Below are positions 49,567 to 59,600 of a stretch of 64,000 nt of DNA, piece after piece; position 1 is the stretch's first letter, and each line of letters opens with the position of its first letter. This stretch comes from Mucilaginibacter sp. L196 (GTDB taxonomy: Bacteria; Bacteroidota; Bacteroidia; Sphingobacteriales; Sphingobacteriaceae), in the NCBI RefSeq assembly GCF_009765905.1, contig NZ_LMUO01000015.1, positions 746,927 through 810,926 on the forward strand. The letters run 5' to 3'. The notes beneath the pieces are model-generated. The model had not been told where the DNA came from. It saw only the letters and a program-made list of their open reading frames with translations, and made no database searches. The position numbers and the translations under genes are program-made.

Positions 49567-51110
49567 TGATCTGATGATGGTATCACCACTTTCTTTGTCT
49601 TATCGCGTTTAGCAACAAATAATAAAAGCGGTAATACAATCGCGAAGAATGATCCGATCAGGAAAAAGCCATCCAGATAGCTGGAAAACGAAGATTGTTT
49701 AACCACCACCAGCTCGATTAGCTGCATAGCTTTTTGCTTCGCATCCAAAAAACCAAAACCCTTCTGCTGAAACAGTTGAGTATAGCTATTGATGCGTGCA
49801 ACCGAAATCGGATTATCTGATGTGATATGCGTGATCAGATCCATACGGTGCGAGGCAATTCGCCTGGCAACATAGGTATTGATGATGGAGATGCCAAATG
49901 AGCCGCCCAGTTGTCGCATCATATTATTTAACGCCGTGCCTTGCGGCATATCCTTTGCTTCCAGCGATGAAACGGCGAGTGTGCCTAATGGCACGGTTAG
50001 CAAAGCCATGCCTATCGCCCTAAAAATTAAATTCAAAGTAATATCTGATGCCGGTGTTTGCAGGTTAATTCTTGACATTGACCAGTTAAAATAGATAAAA
50101 CATAAAAAGCCCAATAAAACAATTAATGCCGGTGATACGCCCTTTTGTAGCAGCTTACCGGTTATAATGAGCGCCAAAACGGCTACGATAGATCCGGGTA
50201 ATAATAGCAAGCCCGATTGCGTAGGTGTAAAGCCCAGTAAACGTTGCGCCACAACAGGTGTTAGGTAAATAGAGGTATACATCCCCATCCCGGTAATAAA
50301 AGTGAGTACAGCGGCAATGCTTAATGATCTGAACCTTAAAATATGCAGATTGACCACCGGGTTTTTGGTATGCAGTTCCCATATAATAAAAGCGGTAAGC
50401 GATAGCGTTGCCAGTACGGTTAAAAAAGTGATGTAATCCGCCGCAAACCAGTCGTCGGTTTGGCCCCGCTCGAGTACTACCTGTAAGGAGCCGATGCCGA
50501 CAATTAGCAACATAATACCCAACCAATCTATCTCCCTGATCTTTTGTTTGATCGGTTCGTACAAAAAGAACATACAGGAAACCGCCGCGGCTATGCCGAT
50601 AGGTACGTTAATATAAAATATCCATGGCCAGGAATAATTTTCGGTAATATAACCACCTAAAGTTGGGCCAATTGTTGGGCCGATAAAAATCCCTATACCA
50701 AACAAAGCCCTTGCGGTTGCCTGTTTTTCCTTCGGGAATAATTCATAAACTACCGTTGCCGATACCGATAATAATGCACCGCCACCTAATCCTTGTAGAA
50801 ACCGGAATGCCACTAACTCCCAAATACCTGTAGCGTTACCACACATAAATGAGCAAACAGTAAACAATATAATTGAACCGATATAATAATTACGCCGCCC
50901 CAGGTTATTGGCTAAAAAACTGGTCATGGGGATGATGATCACATTAGCTATGGCGTAAGAGGTGATCACCCAGGATGTATCTTCTAAAGTTGCACCCAAA
51001 TTACCGCTCATGTAATTGAGGGCTACGTTTACTATGGAAGTATCAATTAGTTCCATAATTGCTGCAGCAATTACGGTGATGAGGAGGATTTGTCTTTTTA
51101 GTGGGCTCAT
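49563..51110 (-). CDS. DHA2-family multidrug MFS transporter (EmrB/QacA type)
   Basis: A 515-residue protein with 14 hydrophobic segments. MELIDTSIVNVALNYMSGNL (motif D1) near the N-terminus, NLGRRNYYIGSIILFTVCSF, RFLQGLGGGALLSVSATVVY (motif B) and PTIGPTLGGYITENYSWPWI (motif C) identify the DHA2 group. It should export drugs or metabolites by proton antiport, usually with membrane-fusion and TolC partners, neither of which is adjacent. Two palindromic operators lie directly upstream. The 3' end overlaps the AraC gene by 4 nt. Confidence 0.93.
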   Translation of the reverse strand: MSPLKRQILLITVIAAAIMELIDTSIVNVALNYMSGNLGATLEDTSWVITSYAIANVIIIPMTSFLANNLGRRNYYIGSIILFTVCSFMCGNATGIWELVAFRFLQGLGGGALLSVSATVVYELFPKEKQATARALFGIGIFIGPTIGPTLGGYITENYSWPWIFYINVPIGIAAAVSCMFFLYEPIKQKIREIDWLGIMLLIVGIGSLQVVLERGQTDDWFAADYITFLTVLATLSLTAFIIWELHTKNPVVNLHILRFRSLSIAAVLTFITGMGMYTSIYLTPVVAQRLLGFTPTQSGLLLLPGSIVAVLALIITGKLLQKGVSPALIVLLGFLCFIYFNWSMSRINLQTPASDITLNLIFRAIGMALLTVPLGTLAVSSLEAKDMPQGTALNNMMRQLGGSFGISIINTYVARRIASHRMDLITHITSDNPISVARINSYTQLFQQKGFGFLDAKQKAMQLIELVVVKQSSFSSYLDGFFLIGSFFAIVLPLLLFVAKRDKTKKVVIPSSDH

Positions 51111-51116
51111 ATATAT

Positions 51117-51132
51117 TATACCAATCGGTATA
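51117..51132. promoter_or_regulatory. Palindromic operator TATACCAATCGGTATA, proximal to the DHA2 gene
   Basis: A 16-nt near-perfect palindrome 6 nt upstream of the DHA2 start codon, followed by TTTTAAAAT. The same pattern recurs 61 nt away at 51178. Spacing and symmetry match TetR-family binding sites. It would block transcription of the exporter when bound. Confidence 0.65.
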
Positions 51133-51177
51133 TTTTAAAATGTGATTTTATGTAGATTTTTCCATGTGATCCACAAA

Positions 51178-51193
51178 TATACCAATTGGTATA
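51178..51193. promoter_or_regulatory. Palindromic operator TATACCAATTGGTATA, distal copy
   Basis: A perfect 16-nt palindrome followed by TTTTATAAT. With the proximal site it forms a direct repeat of ~28 nt at 61-nt spacing, close to six helical turns, so two dimers could sit on the same face. The remaining 51194-51448 holds no gene; it is AT-rich and should contain the GH92 promoter. Confidence 0.65.
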
Positions 51194-51448
51194 TTTTATA
51201 ATGATAATGGATGCCAAATGACGTAGAAATGGCAATGAACTCTGTTTATTCTCAAAAAGCAAATCCATCAGGTAGTGTATGCTTCCTCGATTTAGCTTTT
51301 TTGTAATAATGTGGTGATAATGTAAAAAATCGGATTAAATTTAGCCAGCTATTACGTATTTATAAGGTACATGTAATATAATTGCACCTTAATATAACTG
51401 ACACGTATCACCCCTATTAATAAGGCATCTGCCTTAAAATTTACATTG

Positions 51449-53725
51449 ATGAAAAAAATACTCATTATTATTATCGCCTGTTTACCGCTATTTACATTTG
51501 CACAGGTTGTTAAACAAACTGATCTGGTTGAATATATAAACCCGCTGATGGGTACGGCATCTAAGCCCATCATGTCTAACGGTAATACCTATCCTGCTGT
51601 GGCTGTTCCTTGGGGCATGAATTTTTGGACGCCGCAAACCGGCAAAATGGGAGATGGCTGGCAATATACCTATGATGCTGATAAAATACGCGGCTTTAAA
51701 CAAACGCATCAGCCATCGCCATGGATGAATGATTACGGCATGTTTTCTGTATTTCCTGAAACCGGGAAAGTGATCATCGACGAAAATAAACGCGCCAGCT
51801 GGTTTTCGCACAAAGCCGAAACCGCCAAACCATATTACTATAGCGTTTACCTAGCCGATTATGATGTTACCACCGAAATTACACCAACCGAACGTACTGC
51901 AAACTTTAGGTTCACATTTCCTAAAAGCGATAGCTCACATATTTTGATTGATGCTTTTGATAAGGGATCATATGTAAAGATCATACCCGAAAAGCACGAA
52001 ATAATAGGCTATAGCACCCGGAATAGTGGCGCTGTTCCTGCTAATTTTAAAGATTATTTTGTTATTTATATTGATAAGGATTTTACCGGCAATATCTGGC
52101 ACGATAAAGATATTGAAGAAAATGCATTAGAATATAAAGGCGATCATGCAGGGGCTATCATCAGCTTTAAAACTATCAATGGCGAAAAGGTGCATATGCA
52201 TGTTGCTTCGTCCTTTATTAGTATTGAGCAAGCCGAGCTGAATTTAAAACGCGAACAAGGAACCGATAGCTTCGATGCTACCGAACAAAAAGCAAAAGCC
52301 ATCTGGAATAAAACTCTTAACCATGTACAGGTTGAGGGTGGCACAATCGATCAGATGCGCACTTTTTACTCCTGTTTGTACCGGATGCTTTTCTTTCCGA
52401 ACCGTATGTATGAGGTTGATGCCAAAGGGCAGATAGTACATTACAGCGTTTATAATGGCAAAATTATGCCGGGCTACTTGTTTGCAGGTACCGGCTTTTG
52501 GGATACCTTCAGGGCTTTATATCCGTTCCTGAATATGGTTTATCCGTCCATCGTTAAAGAAATGCAACAAGGCTTAATAAACGATTATAAAGAAGGTGGC
52601 TGGCTGCCTGAGTGGTCGAGCCCGGGTTATGCCGATTGCATGGTGGGCAACAACTCCGCATCGGTAGTGGCAGAATCATATGTGAAGGGCCTGCGCGGTT
52701 ATGATATTGAAACTTTGTACAAAGCATTAATCCACGGCGCCAACAACACCGGGCCAAACGCTACCGGCCGTATCGGGGTGGATTATTACAACACATTGGG
52801 CTATGTGCCCTATGATGTAAATATTCATGAAAACGCTGCCCGCACGTTAGAATATGCTTATGACGACTTTTCAATCTATACCTTAGGTAAAGCGCTTGGT
52901 AAACCGGCATCAGAGATCGACATATACAAAAAGCGGGCAATGAACTACAAAAACCTGTTTGACCCTAGCACAAGGTTAATGCGCGGTAAAAATAAAGATG
53001 GTTCATTTGAAACACCTTTTAACCCGTTTAAATGGGGCGATGCTTTTACCGAGGGTAACAGCTGGCACTATACCTGGGGTGTTTTTCAGGATGTACAGGG
53101 TTTGATTAACCTGATGGGCGGAAAACAAAATTTTGTAGCCAAGCTTGATTCTGTATTTACCCTGCCACCAATATTTGACGATAGCTATTACGGGTACACC
53201 ATACATGAAATACGCGAAATGCAGGTAGCTGATATGGGACAATACGCGCATGGGAACCAACCCATTCAACACATGATTTACCTATACGGCTATGCAGGCG
53301 AACCATGGAAAACCCAATACTGGGCCCGCGAAACCATGAACCGGATGTATAGGGCAACACCTGATGGTTATTGCGGTGATGAAGATAACGGCCAAACATC
53401 GGCATGGTATGTATTTTCGGCGATTGGTTTTTACCCGGTATGCCCGGTTAGCGGGCAGTATGTGTTAGGTGCGCCACTGTTTAAAAAGATCACCATTAAT
53501 TTGGAGGATGGTAAAAAGCTTATCATCAACTCGCCAAAAAACAGCGCCGATAACAAATACGTTAATACCATGACCTATAATGGCAAACCGTATGACTTAA
53601 ACTGGGTTAGTCACCTGGCTTTAATGCAGGGAGCTGTTATCAATATGGATATGTCTGCGGCACCTAATAAAGCCCGTGGCATCAAAGCTTCGGATGTGCC
53701 TTATTCATTATCAAATGATAAATAA
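51449..53725 (+). CDS. Glycoside hydrolase family 92 (alpha-mannosidase-type)
   Basis: ATG 51449 (MKKILIIIIACLPLFTFA, then Q) gives 758 residues with a Sec signal. The GH92 pattern is seen in VEYINPLMGTASKPIMSNGN and AVAVPWGMNFWTPQTGKMGD, FKQTHQPSPWMNDYGMFSVF, GWLPEWSSPGYADCMVGNNS (~residue 390), and the conserved GDEDNGQTSAWYVFSAIGFY (~645). The enzymes are exo-acting, calcium-dependent alpha-mannosidases on N-glycans or mannan in most known cases; the linkage cannot be read from sequence. It is a stand-alone gene with its own terminator. Confidence 0.93.
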   Translation: MKKILIIIIACLPLFTFAQVVKQTDLVEYINPLMGTASKPIMSNGNTYPAVAVPWGMNFWTPQTGKMGDGWQYTYDADKIRGFKQTHQPSPWMNDYGMFSVFPETGKVIIDENKRASWFSHKAETAKPYYYSVYLADYDVTTEITPTERTANFRFTFPKSDSSHILIDAFDKGSYVKIIPEKHEIIGYSTRNSGAVPANFKDYFVIYIDKDFTGNIWHDKDIEENALEYKGDHAGAIISFKTINGEKVHMHVASSFISIEQAELNLKREQGTDSFDATEQKAKAIWNKTLNHVQVEGGTIDQMRTFYSCLYRMLFFPNRMYEVDAKGQIVHYSVYNGKIMPGYLFAGTGFWDTFRALYPFLNMVYPSIVKEMQQGLINDYKEGGWLPEWSSPGYADCMVGNNSASVVAESYVKGLRGYDIETLYKALIHGANNTGPNATGRIGVDYYNTLGYVPYDVNIHENAARTLEYAYDDFSIYTLGKALGKPASEIDIYKKRAMNYKNLFDPSTRLMRGKNKDGSFETPFNPFKWGDAFTEGNSWHYTWGVFQDVQGLINLMGGKQNFVAKLDSVFTLPPIFDDSYYGYTIHEIREMQVADMGQYAHGNQPIQHMIYLYGYAGEPWKTQYWARETMNRMYRATPDGYCGDEDNGQTSAWYVFSAIGFYPVCPVSGQYVLGAPLFKKITINLEDGKKLIINSPKNSADNKYVNTMTYNGKPYDLNWVSHLALMQGAVINMDMSAAPNKARGIKASDVPYSLSNDK

Positions 53726-53742
53726 ATAGAATATATCAAATC

Positions 53743-53793
53743 ATTACTAAACAAAAAAGCTTGCTGATTCAGCAAGCTTTTTTGTTTAGTAAT
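53743..53793. terminator. Bidirectional terminator between GH92 and the sterol desaturase
   Basis: A 25-bp perfect inverted repeat (ATTACTAAACAAAAAAGCTT with its partner ending TTTTTTGTTTAGTAAT) around a single central base; the real loop must be larger. T tracts flank both sides. It lies 17 nt after the GH92 stop and 10 nt after the oppositely oriented desaturase stop. Confidence 0.9.
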
Positions 53794-53803
53794 ATATTAT
53801 AAG

Positions 53804-54763
53804 TTAATTATAAACAGGATTTACCTCTGATGGCGCTAAGTGTATTTCAGGTATTTTGCTTGCTTTCTCAGTTGGTGATTCTTTATCTATATCAATACGT
53901 ACAACCGGACCATCGGCGGAAAGCTCACTACCCGGTACTTTTGATTTAAATATAGGCCAAAGTAATTGCGCGTACCATTGGTCGCCCTCGTAATGAGAAA
54001 TACCGTAAGCTTTTGGGTATTGGCGTGATATTAGCGCGGTGCCAAATATAATATCCCACAAAAAGAACATATTACCAAAGTTGCCTTTGTAATAGCCTAC
54101 GCCATCATCAGTAGTTGCCGCGTGGTGCGCATGGTGTGTTGCCGGGGTTGATATTAAACGCTCCAATACCCAGGCAATAGGATGTAATGCTTTGTATTTG
54201 TAGAATGGTTTATCCCACGCAATACTAGAGTGGGCAAGCGTAGTAATAGTTGATTTAATTAATCTTACCGCAATAGCAGGTATACCCAAACCAAGGTAAA
54301 CTAGTGCCGCTGTTAAATATGTCTGCGAAAAAAAGAGCGTATAAATAAGATTTTGACGGCTTGCCATTGCCATACCCATATAGTTAGCCGAGTGGTGGGT
54401 ACGGTGAAAACGCCATAACCACGGGATTTCATGGTGCAGGCGGTGATACCAGTATTGAGTTAAATCGTCGGCAACAGCAATAATGGCGAAACCCCATAAA
54501 AATGGTACCCAGCCAAATACATTTTTAAATCCGGGTAAGGCGTACGGTAAAAATTGCAGCGCGTAGTAAGCGAAAGCCGGCCGTATAACCAGCCGTGGCA
54601 ACGTAAAGCAGGTAATATCTACCCATCTTTCGTTTTTAGGCCACTTCCTTTTATATAACCCGAATGAAAATTCGAGTACCCCGATAAAGAATACCAGGAA
54701 TGGAAATCCAAAACCGTTAAGGTTTTCCACTATTTTCTTTATGAACTCAATCGTTGCTTCCAT
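53804..54763 (-). CDS. Sterol desaturase / fatty acid hydroxylase family membrane protein
   Basis: A 319-residue membrane protein. The di-iron histidine boxes HRLHH (~residue 107), HRTHHSANY (~119), and TPATHHAHHAATTDDGVGYY (~205) fit the fatty-acid-hydroxylase superfamily. Hydrophobic segments occupy ~residues 15-35 and 45-100. Members hydroxylate or desaturate sterols, fatty acids, carotenoids or sphingolipids. The substrate here is unknown. It is the last gene of a minus-strand run with SusC, SusD and two tiny membrane proteins, overlapping the 66-residue gene by 17 nt. The C-terminal ~55 residues are soluble and acidic. Confidence 0.86.
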   Translation of the reverse strand: MEATIEFIKKIVENLNGFGFPFLVFFIGVLEFSFGLYKRKWPKNERWVDITCFTLPRLVIRPAFAYYALQFLPYALPGFKNVFGWVPFLWGFAIIAVADDLTQYWYHRLHHEIPWLWRFHRTHHSANYMGMAMASRQNLIYTLFFSQTYLTAALVYLGLGIPAIAVRLIKSTITTLAHSSIAWDKPFYKYKALHPIAWVLERLISTPATHHAHHAATTDDGVGYYKGNFGNMFFLWDIIFGTALISRQYPKAYGISHYEGDQWYAQLLWPIFKSKVPGSELSADGPVVRIDIDKESPTEKASKIPEIHLAPSEVNPVYN

Positions 54764-54947
54764 TGTTCAAATTGGTTTTGTTGGTTACTGGTTTTGTGTT
54801 AGCTGCTTTTTGGGTTTTCTTTTCCCATGGTCTTTGGCCGGTTATGGTAAATGTTAAAAACATTAATGCAATCGGCAGCAGATAGATAAATAGGCTCAAA
54901 GCCACGTTTCTTACTATCCGCTCTTTGGTAGCTTGTTCAATTTTCAT
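54747..54947 (-). CDS. 66-residue membrane protein
   Basis: A protein with one strong transmembrane segment (VALSLFIYLLPIALMFLTFT, ~residues 15-34) after a charged N-terminus (MKIEQATKERIVRN), then TGQRPWEKK and a Lys/Thr/Asn-rich tail. No family is recognised. Its start ATG overlaps the stop of the 57-residue gene upstream (ATGA), and its end overlaps the desaturase start by 17 nt. The two overlaps argue strongly that all three are translated in a coupled way. Confidence 0.72.
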   Translation of the reverse strand: MKIEQATKERIVRNVALSLFIYLLPIALMFLTFTITGQRPWEKKTQKAANTKPVTNKTNLNNGSND

Positions 54948-55117
54948 GGTTTATTAGTTTTATTAGTTTTTGAAATTTGTTGCTGTGGTTTTGGATCACC
55001 GCCTAACGCTTTTTGTGTGACCCACAAGCCACCTGCGATAATGATAAAAGGCACCAGGGTGATAATAATACCAACCAGGATTTTTTTACCTAAAATGGAT
55101 ACATCTGATAGTGTCAT
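54944..55117 (-). CDS. 57-residue membrane protein
   Basis: On the minus strand ATG 55117-55115 opens MTLSDVSILGKKILVGIIIT, continues LVPFIIIAGGLWVTQKALGG and ends in a Lys/Gln/Thr-rich tail (DPKPQQQISKTNKTNKP). One transmembrane helix (~residues 12-33) is predicted. The TGA overlaps the next gene's ATG. It begins 28 nt after the SusD stop. Both tiny proteins share the same plan (short head, one helix, basic Asn/Lys/Thr tail), so they may be a paired small-subunit set. No family is recognised. Confidence 0.7.
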   Translation of the reverse strand: MTLSDVSILGKKILVGIIITLVPFIIIAGGLWVTQKALGGDPKPQQQISKTNKTNKP

Positions 55118-55145
55118 ATATAAATTAGTTTTAATGGTTTATGAT

Positions 55146-56630
55146 TTAGTTATAGCCGGGATTTTGTTTCAGTTTTGCATTCTGCTGTATTTCCACCAAT
55201 GGAATTGGGAATAAGGTGTTTTTTGAAGTAGCTGCAGATTTTGCAGAAATTTTATGCAAGGCATCAACCAAAACTGTACCGCCCTGGCGCACCAGGTCAA
55301 ACCAGCGGTGGCCTTCCTGTATAAACTCTTTTCTTCTTTCCAGAAAGATCGAATCCCTGAAAGCAGCTTGGTTAAGGCCCGGTGTTAAGTTGGCTATTTG
55401 AGCACGTGTTCGTACCTGGTTTATTGCGGTGTAAGCATCGCTAGTTGGCCCACCGTTTATTTCATTTAATGCTTCTGCTTTCATTAGCAATACATCCGCG
55501 TAGCGTAAAACCGGGTAATTAACGCCACTTAAACTTTGTGATGATAAAGGGCTAAGACTATAATCAACAAACTTGTTAAAATATGGCGTGTAGGCATTGT
55601 TATATACTACATTTTGCCCTGTAGCGGCATTGTAAACGGTATTGTAGAAAGTAACTGATCTGCGGGTATCATTGGCACTAAATAGGTTATATAAGCTAGT
55701 ATCTACAGGTATATCAATAGGGAAGGTGCCAGTATTGAATGAGGTGAAACTTTCGCTCAGGTATTGTGTGCTGTTTGCTTCGCCTAAATTGGTTTCAAAC
55801 TGTACCGAGAAAATGTGTTCAACACCATTCTTGGTTGCTTTCTGAAAAGCATCATAATAATTAGGGAACAGCGCATACCCATAGCCACCGTTTATAACCA
55901 AGTTAAGCTGGGTAAGGGCATCCGGCCAATCCTGTTGTGTTAAGTATACCTTAGCTAATAAAGTGTGCGCGGCACCCGAGGTTGCACGACCTAAATCGGT
56001 AGAACTATATGATTTAGGCAGATTGGTAGCATCTTCTAAATCGGCAATAATCTGTGTATAAACATCAGCAGCGGGCGTACGTGCAGTCAATAAATTATCA
56101 ATATTGGTGCTGTTGGGGTTATGCAATACTAAAGGCACATCGCCATACAGGCGTACAAGATCAAAATAAAGTAAGGCCCTGATAAATTTAGACTCCCTTA
56201 CCAAACGCGCACGTAATGTGGTGTCCATTTGTATTGTCGGGACATTATCTATAGCGATATTAGCACGGTTAATGCCATAATATAATTGCTGCCAAACCTT
56301 TTGCACACGGCTGTTTGCCGATATATAGGTTTCAGTACCCAACGCTCTTACATCGGGGTTGGTATTGCTTGGGCTATATAGCTGGTTATCGCTGGCATTT
56401 TCTACTAACAGATTTAATTGCCTACCGTACAGCGGGAAGTCACCTGCAGGGTCGCTGTTTAATGTGCTGTAAACAGCATTTACAGCCGATGTAGCATCAG
56501 ATGTGGTTTGATAAAACTGAGAGGATACGATAACTGATTTTGGGTCCTCCGATAACTTATTGCAGGATGTTAGCCCAACGACTGAACCGGTCAGTAATAA
56601 TATAATTTTATATGGTGATATATTTTTCAT
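55146..56630 (-). CDS. RagB/SusD family outer-membrane lipoprotein
   Basis: A 494-residue protein. A type II signal peptide ends LTGSVVGLTSC (lipobox cysteine near residue 23). The N-terminal SusD region includes KLSEDPKSVIVSSQFYQTTS and AVNAVYSTLNSDPAGDF, and the ending FLERRKEFIQEGHRWFDLVR (~residue 430) is diagnostic of the family. It should sit on the cell surface and form the lid of the SusC barrel, binding the glycan. It follows SusC by 21 nt and is followed by the 57-residue gene. Confidence 0.94.
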   Translation of the reverse strand: MKNISPYKIILLLTGSVVGLTSCNKLSEDPKSVIVSSQFYQTTSDATSAVNAVYSTLNSDPAGDFPLYGRQLNLLVENASDNQLYSPSNTNPDVRALGTETYISANSRVQKVWQQLYYGINRANIAIDNVPTIQMDTTLRARLVRESKFIRALLYFDLVRLYGDVPLVLHNPNSTNIDNLLTARTPAADVYTQIIADLEDATNLPKSYSSTDLGRATSGAAHTLLAKVYLTQQDWPDALTQLNLVINGGYGYALFPNYYDAFQKATKNGVEHIFSVQFETNLGEANSTQYLSESFTSFNTGTFPIDIPVDTSLYNLFSANDTRRSVTFYNTVYNAATGQNVVYNNAYTPYFNKFVDYSLSPLSSQSLSGVNYPVLRYADVLLMKAEALNEINGGPTSDAYTAINQVRTRAQIANLTPGLNQAAFRDSIFLERRKEFIQEGHRWFDLVRQGGTVLVDALHKISAKSAATSKNTLFPIPLVEIQQNAKLKQNPGYN

Positions 56631-56651
56631 TTTGTTGTGTTATGGATTTAA

Positions 56652-59600
56652 TTAAAAAGTGACGTCAACGCCCGCTAAAAATGTGCGTACAGCAGGGTAG
56701 GTGCCATAGTCAATTCCCTGTTTGGTATTATCGTTGTCGTAAAAGTTTACTTCCGGATCTAGTCCGCTGTATTTAGTTATGGTTAACAGGTTTTGGCCGG
56801 ATACATAGATCCTTAATTTCTTTGCTCCAATTTTTGAAGCAAGGTTGTTGGTAAACGTGTAGCCTAATGATGCATTTTTAAGTTTTAAATATGATCCGTT
56901 TTCTACATAGCGGTCAGTTACCTGTGGCACCGGCGAGTCCGTAGCGCGTGCAACTGTACCATTTGGATTTGTTGGGCTCCATCTGTTTAATAAAGTTGCC
57001 GATGCATTTTGGGTAAGTGTTGGGCGCTCTAAAGTTTGCTGCAACAGGTTGAATATTTTATTGCCGTATGACCCCTGGAAGAATACTGAAAGATCAAACT
57101 GGTTGTAGCTAAATGTATTGGTGATACTACCTGTAAACTTAGGCTGGGCGCTACCAAGGCTGTGTTTATCGGCGGTGGTAATTACCCCGTCGTGGTTGTT
57201 ATCTACATACCTGGTATCACCTACTTTTTGAGGCACACCATTTAAAAGCGGTACGCCTTTAGCAATATCAGCAGCGGTCAATAACCCCTGGGTTGAGTAT
57301 CCCCAAAAAGTACCAACCGGTAAACCAACCTGTACAATTACTGGTGATACCTGCCCCGTTGGTGCTACAGGAAAATAACTGCTAACACCTGGGCCCAAGC
57401 TTAATACCTTGTTACGGTTTTCGGCAAACTCTATGTTGGTTTTCCATGAGAAATGATCCGTTTTTACGTTATCAGTATTAATACCTAACTCAATGCCTTT
57501 ATTTTCAACACTACCCACGTTTTCTAGCTCACTTGCATAACCTGAGTATAAGGGCAATGGTACGTTAAGTAAAAGATCGGTAGTTTTTTTATAATAAGCG
57601 TCGAACGTAAGGTTAACCCGGTTATTAAACAAACCAAGATCAAGGCCGGCATCATATTGTGTAGTAGTTTCCCATTTAAGGTTAGGGTTATCTATTTGTA
57701 CAGGTGATATACCCGTTACCAGCTTACTGCCAAAATAATAATTGGTTGGCGCTAATGCGGCTAATGAGCTATATGGTGGCACCTCTGAGTTGCCTGTTTG
57801 CCCTGCACTTACCCTTAGTTTTAAACTGCTGATGTCCTGTGCCAGTGGTTTAAAAAAGTCGTTCTTATCAATGTTCCATGAAAAGCCTGCTGATGGGAAA
57901 TAGCCCCATTTATTATTGGCCCCTAACTTAGATGAGCCATCCGCGCGTGCAGAAACAGTTAGGTTATAAATATGCAGATAAGAATAATTCACCCTTGCCA
58001 AATAAGAATCCAAAGCTTGGCTGGCAAAGCTTGATGTTGGCAAATTAGCCACACCTGCATAAGAAAGATTATTGTAAGAGGTTAAATCATTCGGGAATTT
58101 TTGGGCAGATGCTGTTGATGATGAAAAACGAGTGTATTGAGTGGTATAACCCGCCAATATGTTTAAAAAGTTGGTGTTGTTAAAGGCATGATCATAAGTA
58201 AGCGTGTTCTCATTCAACCAGCTTAACTCATTACCATTCCCTATTGATGCGTAACCTTGATCGGCATATCCACCAGATGTATTCGATGGCGCGTAATAAT
58301 CCTGAACAGTATTTAGTATATCAACTCCGGCGGTTACTTTTAAAGTAAGGTCGGGTAGTATCTTATATTCACCGGCAACATTACCTAATACACGTGTTAA
58401 TGTGGTAGTGTTGGTTGTGGCAGTTATATCCTGTAATGGATTAGTTGGTGTGGCAATATAGGGGCTATTAGTATAATAACTACCATCTGGATTTGTTATT
58501 GGCGATGTTGGTGGGGTTAGCAATAAGGTTGCAAATGCATTGCTAAAGTTAATGCTGTTGTATGCACTACCTACAAGCTTGTTTTCTATCGACTGGCTGC
58601 CAAAAACGTTGGTTGATATTTTAAACTTGTCGGTTACATTTTTTTCATAATTAACCCTTGCAGAATACCTTTTGAACCCGGTATTTAAAATAGTACCCTG
58701 TTGGTCAAAATAATTACCTGATATCAGGTAACGGGATTTTTCATCACCGCCAGATATAGATAACTCTCCATTATATTCAGGTGCATTCCTAAGCGCGGCA
58801 TTTTGCCAGTTTGAACCTGTTCCTAAAGCAGCTAACTGTGCAGGGGTATAAGTTGGTGCAACACCATCGCTTAAGTTTATATCGTTTACTAATGATCCCC
58901 ATTGTGAGGCATCTAACAGATCAAGTTTTTTAGCGATGGTCTGATCGCCAAAATAACTGCTGAAGTTAACATTGTTGGTGCCTTTTTTTCCTTTTTTAGT
59001 GGTGATGATAACCACACCATTGGCACCATGTGAACCATAAATAGCAGTTGCCGAAGCATCTTTTAATACTTCGATGGATTCAATATCACTCGGATTGATG
59101 GTAGATAATGCGTTTACACTGGTACCGTTTGAGCCTACGTTCGCATAGTCGTTATCATTATAAATAATAAAACCGTCTATCACATAAAGCGGTGCATTAC
59201 CAAATGAAATGGAGTTACCGCCACGTACCCTGATGGTAGCGCTACTGCCCGGCTGGCCGGAATTTTGTGTAACCGCTACGCCAGATACTGCACCCTGTAG
59301 CAAATTATCAAATGAGGCGGCAGGTTGATTTAAGATGTTTTTTGGTACTGATCCGATAGCACCTGTCAGATCACTTTTTTTCTGTGTACCGTAGCCCACT
59401 ACAACTACATCGTTCAGTTGGGCAATGTTTTCGGCAAGTTGTATGTTAACCGGGCTGCCATTGGCAACAACTTCCTTGGTTTTATAGCCAATAAAGCTTA
59501 CTACTAAGGTGTAAGGTAGCTTTTGGCCGGTAACAAATGTAAAGTGGCCATTTGAACCTGTAGTTACCTCGTGGGTTACGTTTTTTATACGCAGGGTAAC

